Source: Streptomyces sp. NBC_01591 (GTDB lineage: Bacteria; Actinomycetota; Actinomycetes; Streptomycetales; Streptomycetaceae). Taken from it: a stretch of DNA of 64,000 nucleotides. The stretch spans positions 3,162,001 to 3,226,000 of the forward strand of contig NZ_CP109327.1 of NCBI RefSeq assembly GCF_035918155.1. Direction: 5' to 3'. Shown here in pieces: positions 26,693-35,417 of the stretch. The translations under genes and the position numbers were made by a program. The notes below the pieces were generated by a model. The model saw nothing but the letters and a program-made list of their open reading frames with translations, did no database searches and was not told the origin of the DNA. Every line of letters begins with the position of its first letter. The stretch's first letter is position 1.

Positions 26693-27982
26693 TCAGCGGC
26701 CCTCGACCGGGACGAAGTCGCGCAGGACCTCGCCGGTGTAGATCTGGCGCGGGCGGCCGATGCGGGAACCCGGCTCCTTGATCATCTCGTGCCACTGGGC
26801 GATCCAGCCGGGGAGACGGCCGATCGCGAAGAGCACGGTGAACATCTCGGTCGGGAAGCCCATGGCCCGGTAGATCAGACCCGTGTAGAAGTCCACGTTC
26901 GGGTAGAGGTTGCGCGAGACGAAGTACTCGTCGGAGAGCGCGTGCTCCTCCAGCTTCAGCGCGATGTCGAGCAGCTCGTCGGACTTGCCGAGCGCGGACA
27001 GCACGTCGTGGGCAGCGGCCTTGATGATCTTGGCGCGCGGGTCGAAGGACTTGTACACCCGGTGGCCGAAGCCCATCAGCCGGACGCCGTCCTCCTTGTT
27101 CTTCACCTTGCGGATGAAGGAGTCGACATCGCCGCCGTTGGCCTGGATACCTTCGAGCATCTCCAGCACCGACTGGTTGGCGCCACCGTGCAGCGGGCCC
27201 CACAGCGCCGAGATACCGGCGGAGATCGAGGCGAACATGTTCGCCTGCGAGGAGCCGACCAGACGCACGGTGGAGGTCGAACAGTTCTGCTCGTGGTCCG
27301 CGTGCAGGATGAGCAGCTTGTCCAGCGCGGAGACGACGACCGGGTCCAGGTCGTACTCCTGGGCGGGGACCGAGAAGGTCATGCGCAGGAAGTTCTCGAC
27401 GTAGCCGAGGTCGTTGCGCGGGTAGACGAAGGGGTGGCCGATCGACTTCTTGTACGCGTACGCCGCGATCGTCGGCAGCTTGGCCAGCAGCCGGATCGTC
27501 GAGAGGTGGCGCTGCTCCTCGTCGAACGGGTTGTGGCTGTCCTGGTAGAACGTGGACAGCGCGCTGACGACCGAGGACAGCATGGCCATCGGGTGGGCGT
27601 CGCGCGGGAAGCCGTCGAAGAAACGCTTGACGTCTTCGTGCAGCAGCGTGTGCTGGGTGATCTCGTTCTTGAAGGTCGACAGCTCGTCGACCTTGGGAAG
27701 CTCACCGTTGATGAGCGTGTACGCGACCTCCAGGAACGTCGAGCGCTCGGCGAGCTGCTCGATGGGGTAGCCGCGGTAGCGGAGAATGCCCTGCTCACCG
27801 TCGAGGTAGGTGATGGCGGATTTATAGGCTGCGGTGTTGCCGTATCCGCTGTCCAGCGTCACCAGACCGGTATTGGCCCGGAGCTTCCCGATGTCGAAGC
27901 CCTTGTCGCCGACGGTGCTGTCGATCACCGGGTAGGTGTACTCGCCGTCGCCGTACCGCAGTACTACAGAGTTGTCGCTCAC
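26693..27982 (-). CDS. gltA: Citrate synthase
   Basis: 429 residues, full length for type II (hexameric) citrate synthase. Visible: an N-terminal domain starting DNSVVLRYGDGEYTYPV, DGEQGILRYRGYPIEQLAE, the catalytic His block LHADHEQNCSTSTVRLVGS, WGPLHGGANQSVL, GFGHRVYKSFDPRA with the second active-site His, and NVDFYTGLIYRAMGFP. It condenses acetyl-CoA and oxaloacetate at entry to the TCA cycle. GTG 27982 is chosen because GAGGGA lies 5 nt upstream; the frame is open 18 codons further. It is a single-gene unit. Confidence 0.97.
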   Translation of the reverse strand: MSDNSVVLRYGDGEYTYPVIDSTVGDKGFDIGKLRANTGLVTLDSGYGNTAAYKSAITYLDGEQGILRYRGYPIEQLAERSTFLEVAYTLINGELPKVDELSTFKNEITQHTLLHEDVKRFFDGFPRDAHPMAMLSSVVSALSTFYQDSHNPFDEEQRHLSTIRLLAKLPTIAAYAYKKSIGHPFVYPRNDLGYVENFLRMTFSVPAQEYDLDPVVVSALDKLLILHADHEQNCSTSTVRLVGSSQANMFASISAGISALWGPLHGGANQSVLEMLEGIQANGGDVDSFIRKVKNKEDGVRLMGFGHRVYKSFDPRAKIIKAAAHDVLSALGKSDELLDIALKLEEHALSDEYFVSRNLYPNVDFYTGLIYRAMGFPTEMFTVLFAIGRLPGWIAQWHEMIKEPGSRIGRPRQIYTGEVLRDFVPVEGR

Positions 27983-28183
27983 GTCATCCCTCACCGACGT
28001 AGTGCCTCTTCTTCGAGGTTCCCTGACTGTCTCCACCCTCCCCCATTTGGCTCAGGAGAGTGCACTCGGGGTCGTCCATTGGACCTATTCGCGGCACTGA
28101 GTGCCGCGAACTTACTCATCCTGCCCCCTCGGTTCCGGTTCCGGAAGGGCTGCGTGATGTTTCCCACCGATTTGATCGATCAT

Positions 28184-30439
28184 TTATTCCGCCGATCCTC
28201 CGCCCGAGCCCCCTGTCAGCCGGTAATCCAGCGCCGTACAGCGTCTGCCCGCGGAAACCGTGCGGACCGCCTGGCCGATCGCCTGCCGCGAGCCGACCAG
28301 CACGACGAGCTTCTTGGCCCTGGTCACCGCGGTGTACAGCAGGTTCCGCTGGAGCATCATCCACGCGCTCTTGGTCACGGGGATGACGACGGCCGGGTAC
28401 TCGCTGCCCTGGGAGCGGTGGATCGTCATGGCGTACGCGTGGGCCAGCTCGTCGAGCTCGTCGAAGTCGTAACCGATCTCCTCGTCCTCGTCCGTGAGGA
28501 CCGTCAGCTTCTGTTCGTCCAGGTCAAGGGCGGTGACGACGCCGACCGTGCCGTTGAAGACGCCGTTCTCCCCCTTGTCGTAGTTGTTGCGGATCTGGGT
28601 GACCTTGTCGCCGACCCGGAAGACCCGGCCGCCGAACCGCTTCTCGGGGAGATTCGGGCGGCCCGGGGTGATGGCCTGCTGGAGGAGTCCGTTGAGCGTG
28701 CCCGCGCCGGCCGGGCCCCGGTGCATCGGGGCGAGGACCTGTACGTCGCGCCGCGCGTCGAGGCCGAACTTGGCCGGAATGCGGCGGGCAGCGACGTCCA
28801 CCGCGAGCACGCCGGCGTCCTCCGTCTCGTCCTCCACGAAGAGGAAGAAGTCCTTGAGGCCCTGGGTGAGGGGCGGAATGCCGGAGTTGATCCGGTGGGC
28901 GTTGGTGACGACGCCGGACTGCTGGGCCTGGCGGAAGATCGTGGTGAGCCGGACCGCGGGAACGGGGCTGCCGTCGGCGAGCAGATCGCGCAGCACCTCC
29001 CCCGCGCCGACCGACGGCAGCTGGTCGACGTCCCCGACGAGCAGCAGGTGGGCACCGGGTGCCACCGCCTTCAGCAGCTTGTTGGCGAGCAGCAGATCGA
29101 GCATCGACGCCTCGTCGACGACGACCAGGTCGGCGTCCAGCGGACGGTCCCGGTCGTACGCGGCGTCGCCGCCCGGCTTCAGTTCGAGCAGCCGGTGCAC
29201 GGTGGACGCCTCGGCCCCGGTCAGCTCGGAGAGCCGCTTGGCCGCCCGCCCGGTCGGCGCGGCCAGCACCACCTTGGCCTTCTTGGCCCGCGCCAGCTCC
29301 ACGATCGACCGGACGGTGAACGACTTCCCGCAGCCGGGCCCGCCGGTCAGCACCGCGACCTTCCGGCTGAGCGCGAGCCGGACCGCCGCCTCCTGCTCGG
29401 GGGCCAGATTCGCCCCCGTACGCGTGACGAGCCAGGCCAGCGCCTTGCCCCAGTCCACGTCCGCGAAGGCCGGCATCCGCTCCTCGGGCGTCCGCAGCAG
29501 CCGCTGCACCTGGGCGGCGAGAGCGATCTCGGCACGGTGGAAGGGCACCAGGTAGACGGCGGTGACGAGCTCGCCGCCCTCGGGCGACGGCACCTTCTCC
29601 CGCACGACACCCTCCGGGTCCTCGGCCAGTTCGGCGAGGCACTCGATGACCAGCCCCGTGTCGACCTGGAGCAGCTTCACCCCGTCCGCGATCAGCCGCT
29701 CCTCGGGGAGGAAGCAGTGCCCCTGGTCGGTGGACTGCGACAGCGCGTACTGGAGCCCGGCCTTGACCCTTTCCGGGCTGTCGTGCGGGATGCCGACGGC
29801 CTGGGCGATCTTGTCGGCGGTGAGGAAGCCGATGCCCCAGACGTCGGCGGCCAGCCGGTAGGGCTGGTTCTTCACGACGGAGATCGACGCGTCCTCGTAC
29901 TTCTTGTAGATACGGACGGCGATGGAGGTGGAGACGCCGACGCCCTGGAGGAAGACCATCACCTCCTTGATCGCCTTCTGCTCCTCCCAGGCGGCCGCGA
30001 TCATCTTCGTCCGCTTGGGGCCGAGGCCGGGGACCTCGACGAGCCGCTTCGGTTCGTTCTCGATGATGTCGAGGGTGTCGACGCCGAAGTGCGTGGTGAT
30101 GCGGTCGGCCATGACCGGGCCGATGCCCTTGATCAGACCGGAGCCGAGATAGCGGCGGATGCCCTGGATGGTCGCGGGCAGGATCGTCGTGTAGTTCTCG
30201 ACGGTGAACTGCTTGCCGTACTGCGAGTGCGAACCCCAGCGCCCTTCCATGCGCAGCGACTCACCGGGCTGCGCACCGAGCAGCGAACCGACCACGGTCA
30301 GCAGGTCGTTGGCACCGCGACCGGTGTCGACGCGCGCGACCGTGTACCCGTTCTCCTCGTTGGCGTACGTGATCCTCTCCAGGACCCCTTCGAGGACGGC
30401 CATGTTCGGCTTGGGGTGCGTAGCGGACGTGGTGGACAT
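28184..30439 (-). CDS. recD2: RecD2-type ATP-dependent DNA helicase
   Basis: 751 residues, the length of stand-alone RecD2 rather than RecBCD-bound RecD. An N-terminal OB-like region is followed by helix-hairpin-helix units (GLIKGIGPVMADRITTHFG and VPGLGPKRTKMI), then the SF1B motor: Walker A GGPGCGKS (366-373), DLVVVDEASMLD, LVGDVDQLPSVGAGEVL, and the SH3-containing second RecA domain with YAMTIHRSQGSEYP. It unwinds DNA 5'-3'; in bacteria lacking RecBCD, RecD2 helps replication-fork repair. Start at MSTTSATH; the frame is open upstream. Adjacent to citrate synthase, but in its own unit. Confidence 0.92.
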   Translation of the reverse strand: MSTTSATHPKPNMAVLEGVLERITYANEENGYTVARVDTGRGANDLLTVVGSLLGAQPGESLRMEGRWGSHSQYGKQFTVENYTTILPATIQGIRRYLGSGLIKGIGPVMADRITTHFGVDTLDIIENEPKRLVEVPGLGPKRTKMIAAAWEEQKAIKEVMVFLQGVGVSTSIAVRIYKKYEDASISVVKNQPYRLAADVWGIGFLTADKIAQAVGIPHDSPERVKAGLQYALSQSTDQGHCFLPEERLIADGVKLLQVDTGLVIECLAELAEDPEGVVREKVPSPEGGELVTAVYLVPFHRAEIALAAQVQRLLRTPEERMPAFADVDWGKALAWLVTRTGANLAPEQEAAVRLALSRKVAVLTGGPGCGKSFTVRSIVELARAKKAKVVLAAPTGRAAKRLSELTGAEASTVHRLLELKPGGDAAYDRDRPLDADLVVVDEASMLDLLLANKLLKAVAPGAHLLLVGDVDQLPSVGAGEVLRDLLADGSPVPAVRLTTIFRQAQQSGVVTNAHRINSGIPPLTQGLKDFFLFVEDETEDAGVLAVDVAARRIPAKFGLDARRDVQVLAPMHRGPAGAGTLNGLLQQAITPGRPNLPEKRFGGRVFRVGDKVTQIRNNYDKGENGVFNGTVGVVTALDLDEQKLTVLTDEDEEIGYDFDELDELAHAYAMTIHRSQGSEYPAVVIPVTKSAWMMLQRNLLYTAVTRAKKLVVLVGSRQAIGQAVRTVSAGRRCTALDYRLTGGSGGGSAE

Positions 30440-30824
30440 GGGTGCGACGGTACCGGGCGGGGCTGACAGCGGGTGGGCCGCGCCGGAAGCTGACGGCGAG
30501 TCCACCTGGCCGTGACGGTGCCCGTGGCTGCAACGGCCCGTGCCGGGAACGGTCAGCCGACCACGGACTCACCACCCTCGGCCGGTCGTGGAACCAGTGG
30601 TCGATGGCCGCCACGTCCTGTACCCAGGCGGCACGGTAGAAGTCGTCGCACACGAAACGGGGCCCGGTCGAATGACCGGACCCCCCTCGCTTTCCCCCAC
30701 CGTCAGGGCTTCCCGATCCCCCCAGATCCCTCCCCGGAAGCACCCGACGCCAGATACGACTCAGTAGGGCGCCGAACGGTTGTACGCCTTGACGATCTCT
30801 TTGCCTTGGTGGCAAAACGCCCTG
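30440..30824. other. Gene-free stretch with possible reverse-strand remnants
   Basis: No intact gene. On the reverse strand, two short protein-like pieces are in different frames: FCHQGKEIVKAYNRSAPY, ending in a TGA at about 30764, and CDDFYRAAWVQDVAAIDHWFH at about 30590-30655. Neither is recognised. They could be ends of lost genes. Confidence 0.3.
30660..30683 (-). terminator. Hairpin, probable terminator
   Basis: GGGCCCGGTC (30660-30669) and GACCGGACCC (30674-30683) with a GAAT loop. On the reverse strand the single mismatch becomes a G-U pair. It is downstream of the possible gene end at 30764 and of the sugar-isomerase operon ending at 30825. Confidence 0.5.
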
Positions 30825-31652
30825 TCAGCAGGCGTGTTCGGCGTACCGGGACGCGACCTCCGCGAGGACTTCGGCGCCGTCGCGGGCCCAGAGGCCCTCG
30901 TTGAAGATCTCCACCTCGATCGGACCGTCGAAGCCGGTGGCCTCGACCAGCGTGCGGAACGCGCGGAAGTCCACCGCCCCGTCGCCGAGTTGGCCGCGGC
31001 CCACCAGGACACCGGCCGGGAGCGGGGTGATCCAGTCGGCCAGTTGGAAGGAGTGGATGCGGCCGCCCGCACCCGCGCGGGCGATCTGCGCGGGCGCCTG
31101 GTCGTCCCACCAGATGTGGTACGTGTCGACGACCACCCCGACCTGTTCGGCGGGGAAGCGCTCCGCGATGTCCAGGGCCTGGGAGAGCGTGGAGACGACG
31201 CAGCGGTCCGAGGCGAACATCGGGTGCAGCGGTTCGATGGCCAGGCGTACGCCGCGTTCGGCCGCGTACGGGGCCAGTTCGCCCAGGGCGTCCGCGATGC
31301 GCTCGCGGGCGCCGTACAGGTCCTTGCTGCCCTCGGGGAGGCCGCCGGAGACCAGGACCAGGGTGTCGGTGGACAGGGCCGCCGCCTCGTCGAGCGCGGC
31401 GCGGTTGTCGTCCAGGGCGCGGGCCCGTTCCGCCGGGTCGAGGGCGGTGAAGAAGCCGCCGCGGCAGAGGCTGGTGACGGAGAGGCCGGAGTCGGACAGG
31501 AGTCGGGCGGTGCGCTCGATGCCGTACGACTGGACGGGGGCCCGCCACAGGCCGACCTTGTCGATGCCCGCCTTGACGCAACCCTCGGCCAGTTCGGGCA
31601 GCGACCACTGCTTGATGGTTTCCTGGTTGATGGAGAGACGGCCGTCGCTCAT
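30825..31652 (-). CDS. TIM-barrel sugar phosphate isomerase/epimerase
   Basis: 275 residues of the AP-endonuclease-2-like TIM-barrel family. Metal-binding acids and histidines are visible in LAIEPLHPMFASDR, VVVDTYHIWWD, IHSFQLADW and PIEVEIFNEGLWA. It is the last gene of a three-gene operon, its ATG overlapping the TGA of the DUF993 gene by 4 nt. With a Gfo/Idh/MocA oxidoreductase and an aldolase-like protein, it suggests oxidation-isomerisation-cleavage of an unusual sugar or cyclitol. The exact substrate cannot be read from the sequence. Confidence 0.85.
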   Translation of the reverse strand: MSDGRLSINQETIKQWSLPELAEGCVKAGIDKVGLWRAPVQSYGIERTARLLSDSGLSVTSLCRGGFFTALDPAERARALDDNRAALDEAAALSTDTLVLVSGGLPEGSKDLYGARERIADALGELAPYAAERGVRLAIEPLHPMFASDRCVVSTLSQALDIAERFPAEQVGVVVDTYHIWWDDQAPAQIARAGAGGRIHSFQLADWITPLPAGVLVGRGQLGDGAVDFRAFRTLVEATGFDGPIEVEIFNEGLWARDGAEVLAEVASRYAEHAC

Positions 31653-32791
31653 CGGGTACCTCCGTTGACGGCGAGCAGGGCGCGCATCCGGGATTCGGCC
31701 AGCTCCGGGTCGGGGAACAGGCCCAGCCGGTCGGCGAGTTCGTACGCCTTCGCCAGGTGCGGCAGCGAGCGGGCGGACTGGAGACCGCCGACCATCGTGA
31801 AGTGGTCCTGGTGGCCGGCCAGCCAGGCGAGGAAGACCACGCCCGTCTTGTAGAAGCGGGTGGGCGCCTGGAAGAGGTGCCGGGACAACTCGACCGTGGG
31901 GTCGAGGAGATCGCGGAAGCCCTGCGTGTCACCCGTGTCGAGTACCCGTACCGCGTGGGCGGCCAGCGGGCCCAGGGGGTCGAAGATGCCGAGCAGGGCG
32001 TGGCTGAAGCCCCGGTCGTCGCCCGCGATCAGCTCGGGGTAGTTGAAGTCGTCGCCGGTGTAGCAGCGGACCCCGCTCGGGAGCCGGCGGCGGACGTCGA
32101 TCTCGCGCTCGGCGTCCAGGAGCGAGATCTTGATGCCGTCGACCTTGTCCGGGTGTTCCGCGATGACCTTCAGGAACGTGTCGGTGGCGGTGTCGAGGTC
32201 CGAGGAGCCCCAGTAGCCGTCCAGCGCGGGGTCGAACATCGGGCCCAGCCAGTGCAGGACGACCGGCTCCGACGCCTGGCGCAGCAGGTGTGCGTACGTC
32301 TCCAGGTAGTCCTCGGGGCCGTTCGCCGCCGCGGCGAGGGCGCGGGAGGCCATCAGGATGGCCTGGGCGCCGCTCTCCTCGACGAGGGCGAGCTGCTCCT
32401 CGTACGCGGAGCGCACCTCGGCGAGGGAGGCGGGGCCGGTGAGCTGGTCCGTGCCGACGCCGCAGGCGATGCGGCCGCCGACCGCCTTGGCCTCGGCGGC
32501 GGAGCGGCGGATCAGTTCGGCCGCGCCGGCCCAGTCCAGGCCCATGCCGCGCTGGGCGGTGTCCATCGCCTCCGCGACGCCGAGGCCGTGCGACCAGAGG
32601 TGGCGGCGGAAGGCGAGGGTGGCGTCCCAGTCGACGGCGGCTGGCGAGTCGGGGCTGATGTCGGCGTACGGGTCGGCGACGACATGGGCGGCGGAGAAGA
32701 CCGTGCGCGAGGCGAGCGGACTGCCGCCGGGGGCCAGGTCGAGCGGGGTGGCGCGGGGTTCGTACGGGCCCTGCGGGAGGTGGATGGTCAC
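31649..32791 (-). CDS. DUF993 / dihydrodipicolinate synthase-like protein
   Basis: 380 residues starting at GTG 32791. Actinobacterial DUF993 signature: RTVFSAAHVVADPYAD, the block DWDATLAFRRHLWSHGLG, CGVGTDQL, VVLHWLGPMFDPALDGYWG, KVDGIKISLLDAEREIDVRR with a lysine at the position of the aldolase Schiff base, and YTGDDFNYPELI. The fold is DapA-like, so carbon-carbon lyase activity on a sugar-derived keto acid is likely. It overlaps the isomerase gene and follows the oxidoreductase gene by ~40 nt. Confidence 0.82.
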   Translation of the reverse strand: MTIHLPQGPYEPRATPLDLAPGGSPLASRTVFSAAHVVADPYADISPDSPAAVDWDATLAFRRHLWSHGLGVAEAMDTAQRGMGLDWAGAAELIRRSAAEAKAVGGRIACGVGTDQLTGPASLAEVRSAYEEQLALVEESGAQAILMASRALAAAANGPEDYLETYAHLLRQASEPVVLHWLGPMFDPALDGYWGSSDLDTATDTFLKVIAEHPDKVDGIKISLLDAEREIDVRRRLPSGVRCYTGDDFNYPELIAGDDRGFSHALLGIFDPLGPLAAHAVRVLDTGDTQGFRDLLDPTVELSRHLFQAPTRFYKTGVVFLAWLAGHQDHFTMVGGLQSARSLPHLAKAYELADRLGLFPDPELAESRMRALLAVNGGTR

Positions 32792-32829
32792 TCAGATCAG
32801 CTCCGATGCGCCGTACGTGGGGTGGCTCG

Positions 32830-33981
32830 TCACAGGGTCAGCTCCGGTACGTCGAGGCGGCGGCCCTCCGCGTGGGACTTCAGGCCCAGCTCGGCGAGCT
32901 GCACACCGCGGGCGCCGGCCATCAGGTCCCAGGTGTACGGCTCGTCGAGGACGATGTGGCGCAGGAAGAGCTCCCACTGGGCCTTGAAGCCGTTGTCGAA
33001 GACCGCGTTGTCGGGGACTTCCTGCCACTGGTCGCGGAAGGACTCGGTGACCGGGAGGTCAGGGTTCCAGACCGGCTTGGGGGTGGCCGAGCGGTGCTGG
33101 ACGCGGCAGTTGCGCAGGCCGGCGACGGCGGAGCCGTGCGTTCCGTCGACCTGGAACTCGACGAGCTCGTCGCGGTTGACGCGGACCGTCCAGGAGGAGT
33201 TGATCTGCGCGACGGCGCCGCTCTCCAGCTGGAAGATGCCGTACGCGGCGTCGTCGGCGGTGGCAACGTACGGCTTGCCCTGCTCGTCCCAGCGCTGCGG
33301 GATGTGCGTCTGGACGTGCGCCTGGACGGTGGAGACCCGGCCGAACAGCTCGTGGAGCACGTACTCCCAGTGCGGGAACATGTCGACGACGATGCCGCCG
33401 CCGTCCTCCGCGCGGTAGTTCCACGATGGGCGCTGGGCCTCCTGCCAGTCGCCCTCGAAGACCCAGTAGCCGAACTCGCCGCGTACGGAGAGGATCTCGC
33501 CGAAGAAGCCGCCGTCGATGAGGCGCTTCAGCTTCAGCAGGCCCGGCAGGAAGATCTTGTCCTGGACGACGCCGTGCTTGATCCCGGCCTCACGGGCCAG
33601 CCGGGCCAGCTCCAGGGCGCCCTCGACGTCCGTGGCGGTGGGCTTCTCGGTGTAGATGTGCTTGCCCGCGGCGATCGCCTTCTTGATCGCGTCCACGCGG
33701 GCCGAGGTGACCTGGGCGTCGAAGTAGATGTCGATGGTGTCGTCGGCGAGGACCGCGTCGAGGTCGGTCGACCACTCGGTCAGGCCGTGCTGCGCGGCGA
33801 GCTCCTCCAGCGCATGGGCGCGGCGGCCGACCAGCACGGGCTCGGGCCACAGCACGTCCCCGTTGCCGAGGTCGAGGCCGCCCTGCTCGCGGATCGCGAG
33901 GATCGAGCGCACCAGGTGCTGCCGGTATCCCATGCGACCCGTGACGCCGTTCATGGCGATGCGCACTGTCCTGCGTGTCAC
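32830..33981 (-). CDS. Gfo/Idh/MocA family oxidoreductase
   Basis: 383 residues starting at GTG 33981, with GGAGGAAG 6 nt upstream; the frame continues to 34167 without homology. The Rossmann part has IAMNGVTGRMGYRQHLVRS, slightly different from GxGxxG, then the EKPTA motif (YTEKPTATDVE) holding the catalytic-lysine region, and the second domain with RGEFGYWVFEGDW and WEYVLHELFG. It is an NAD(P)-dependent dehydrogenase of a sugar or cyclitol. It is the first gene of the operon and faces a LacI regulator; the AAGCGCTT operator lies 25-35 nt upstream. Confidence 0.88.
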   Translation of the reverse strand: MTRRTVRIAMNGVTGRMGYRQHLVRSILAIREQGGLDLGNGDVLWPEPVLVGRRAHALEELAAQHGLTEWSTDLDAVLADDTIDIYFDAQVTSARVDAIKKAIAAGKHIYTEKPTATDVEGALELARLAREAGIKHGVVQDKIFLPGLLKLKRLIDGGFFGEILSVRGEFGYWVFEGDWQEAQRPSWNYRAEDGGGIVVDMFPHWEYVLHELFGRVSTVQAHVQTHIPQRWDEQGKPYVATADDAAYGIFQLESGAVAQINSSWTVRVNRDELVEFQVDGTHGSAVAGLRNCRVQHRSATPKPVWNPDLPVTESFRDQWQEVPDNAVFDNGFKAQWELFLRHIVLDEPYTWDLMAGARGVQLAELGLKSHAEGRRLDVPELTL

Positions 33982-34003
33982 GAAACTTCCTCCATACAAC
34001 CGT

Positions 34004-34017
34004 AGCAAGCGCTTTCT
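34004..34017. promoter_or_regulatory. LacI-type operator
   Basis: AGCAAGCGCTTTCT, a near-perfect palindrome centred on AAGCGCTT, the typical core for LacI/GalR regulators. It lies between the divergent oxidoreductase operon and the lacI-type gene at 34091, so it probably represses both. Confidence 0.75.
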
Positions 34018-34090
34018 ATCCGGGATGACGCTAGCCTGCCGACAGCGGCCCGGACAAGAGGGCCCGGCCCAAAACCCTCGGAGGAAAGCG

Positions 34091-35158
34091 ATGACAGTCA
34101 CCCTGGCGGATGTGGCGGCTCGCGCCCGGGTGTCGCCGGCCACCGTCTCCCGCGTGCTGAACGGCAACTACCCGGTGGCCGCGTCCACCCGCGAACGGGT
34201 GCTGCGTGCGGTGGACGACCTGGACTACGTGCTCAACGGGCCGGCGAGTTCGCTCGCGGCGGCCACGTCCGACCTGGTCGGCATCCTGGTCAACGACATC
34301 GCGGACCCGTTCTTCGGGATCATGGCGGGGGCGGCGCAGACCGAGATCGGCGGGCCCGGGGACGGCTCCGGCCGGGCGGGCGGCGAGAAGCTGGCCGTCG
34401 TCTGCAACACCGGCGGCTCCCCCGAGCGCGAGCTCACCTACCTCACCCTGCTCCAGCGCCAGCGCGCCGCCGCCGTCGTCCTGACCGGCGGCGCGGTGGA
34501 GGACCCGGCGCACCAGGCCGCGGTCTCCGCCAAGCTGGCCAAGCTCGCGGACGCGGGCACCCGGGTGGTGCTGTGCGGGCGGCCCCCACTGCCGGACGGC
34601 GAGGCGGTCGTGGCCGCGCTCGCCTTCGACAACCGGGGCGGCGGGCGCCGTCTCACCGAGCACCTGCTCTCGCTCGGTCACCGGCGGATCGGTTACGTCG
34701 CGGGCCCGCTGGAGCGGACGACGACCCGCCACCGGCTGGAGGGCCACCGCGACGCGATGCGGGCGGCGGGGTTCACCGGTGACGAGGAGCGCCTCACCGT
34801 CCACGGCCCGTACGACCGCCGCTCCGGCTACGACGCCACGCTCGAACTCCTGCGCCACGAACCGGAGGTGACGGCGGTCGTCGCCGCCAACGACACGGTG
34901 GCGCTGGGCGCCAGTGCGGCGATCCGGGACCGGGGGCTGCGCATCCCCGAGGACATCTCGGTGGCGGGCTTCGACGATCTGCCGTTCTCGGTGGACGCGG
35001 TCCCGGCGCTGACCACCGTACGGCTGCCGCTCTTCGAGGCGGGCGCGCGGGCGGGGCGGCTGGCCATGGGCAAGGAGACGCCGCCGCCCGGGGGCATCGC
35101 GACGATCGCGGCGGAGCTGATGGTGCGCGGGTCGACGGCACCGCCGCGGGGGCGGTAG
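34091..35158 (+). CDS. LacI family transcriptional regulator
   Basis: 355 residues. The HTH is at residues 4-24 (LADVAARARVSPATVSRVLNG), followed by the hinge helix (LNGPASSLAAATS) and a periplasmic-binding-protein-like ligand domain with VGILVNDIADPFFG, LGHRRIGYVAGP, VVAANDTVALGA and IPEDISVAGFDDLPF. The end is typical. GGAGGAAAG precedes the ATG. It is divergent from the oxidoreductase-DUF993-isomerase operon, and the palindrome at 34004 is its likely binding site; an inducer from that pathway is expected. Confidence 0.92.
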   Translation: MTVTLADVAARARVSPATVSRVLNGNYPVAASTRERVLRAVDDLDYVLNGPASSLAAATSDLVGILVNDIADPFFGIMAGAAQTEIGGPGDGSGRAGGEKLAVVCNTGGSPERELTYLTLLQRQRAAAVVLTGGAVEDPAHQAAVSAKLAKLADAGTRVVLCGRPPLPDGEAVVAALAFDNRGGGRRLTEHLLSLGHRRIGYVAGPLERTTTRHRLEGHRDAMRAAGFTGDEERLTVHGPYDRRSGYDATLELLRHEPEVTAVVAANDTVALGASAAIRDRGLRIPEDISVAGFDDLPFSVDAVPALTTVRLPLFEAGARAGRLAMGKETPPPGGIATIAAELMVRGSTAPPRGR

Positions 35159-35417
35159 GCCCGCAGGGCGCCCGGGGGAGGTTCGGTCCGGCGCGCTCCA
35201 CCCGCGGGTACGTCCGGGTGTGGCCGCTTCGGGCCCTGGCTCCGGCCTCCAGGCGCTGGCTCCGGCCTCCGACCGGGGGCGTGCCGGGACCCGTTCCGGG
35301 ACCCGTTCGGTCACGGGCGGAAAAGATGGGGGCGTTGCCCCCATGTCCGCCGGGGCCTCCGCCGGAAGTATGGGACCCGGCGGACCGGTGGTGCCGGCGC
35401 CGGACCGAGGAGGTGCG

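Noticed and set aside
26462..30466. 1334-codon open frame on the + strand
   Set aside because: It is antisense to citrate synthase and RecD2; the composition is the GC-skewed shadow typical of high-GC genes, with no domain or proper start.
35236..35300. Short direct repeats (CTGGCTCCGGCCTCC twice, then a doubled CGGGACCCGTTC) before lanM
   Set aside because: Likely simple repeat expansion in GC-rich intergenic DNA; no regular array, so neither CRISPR nor a clear operator.
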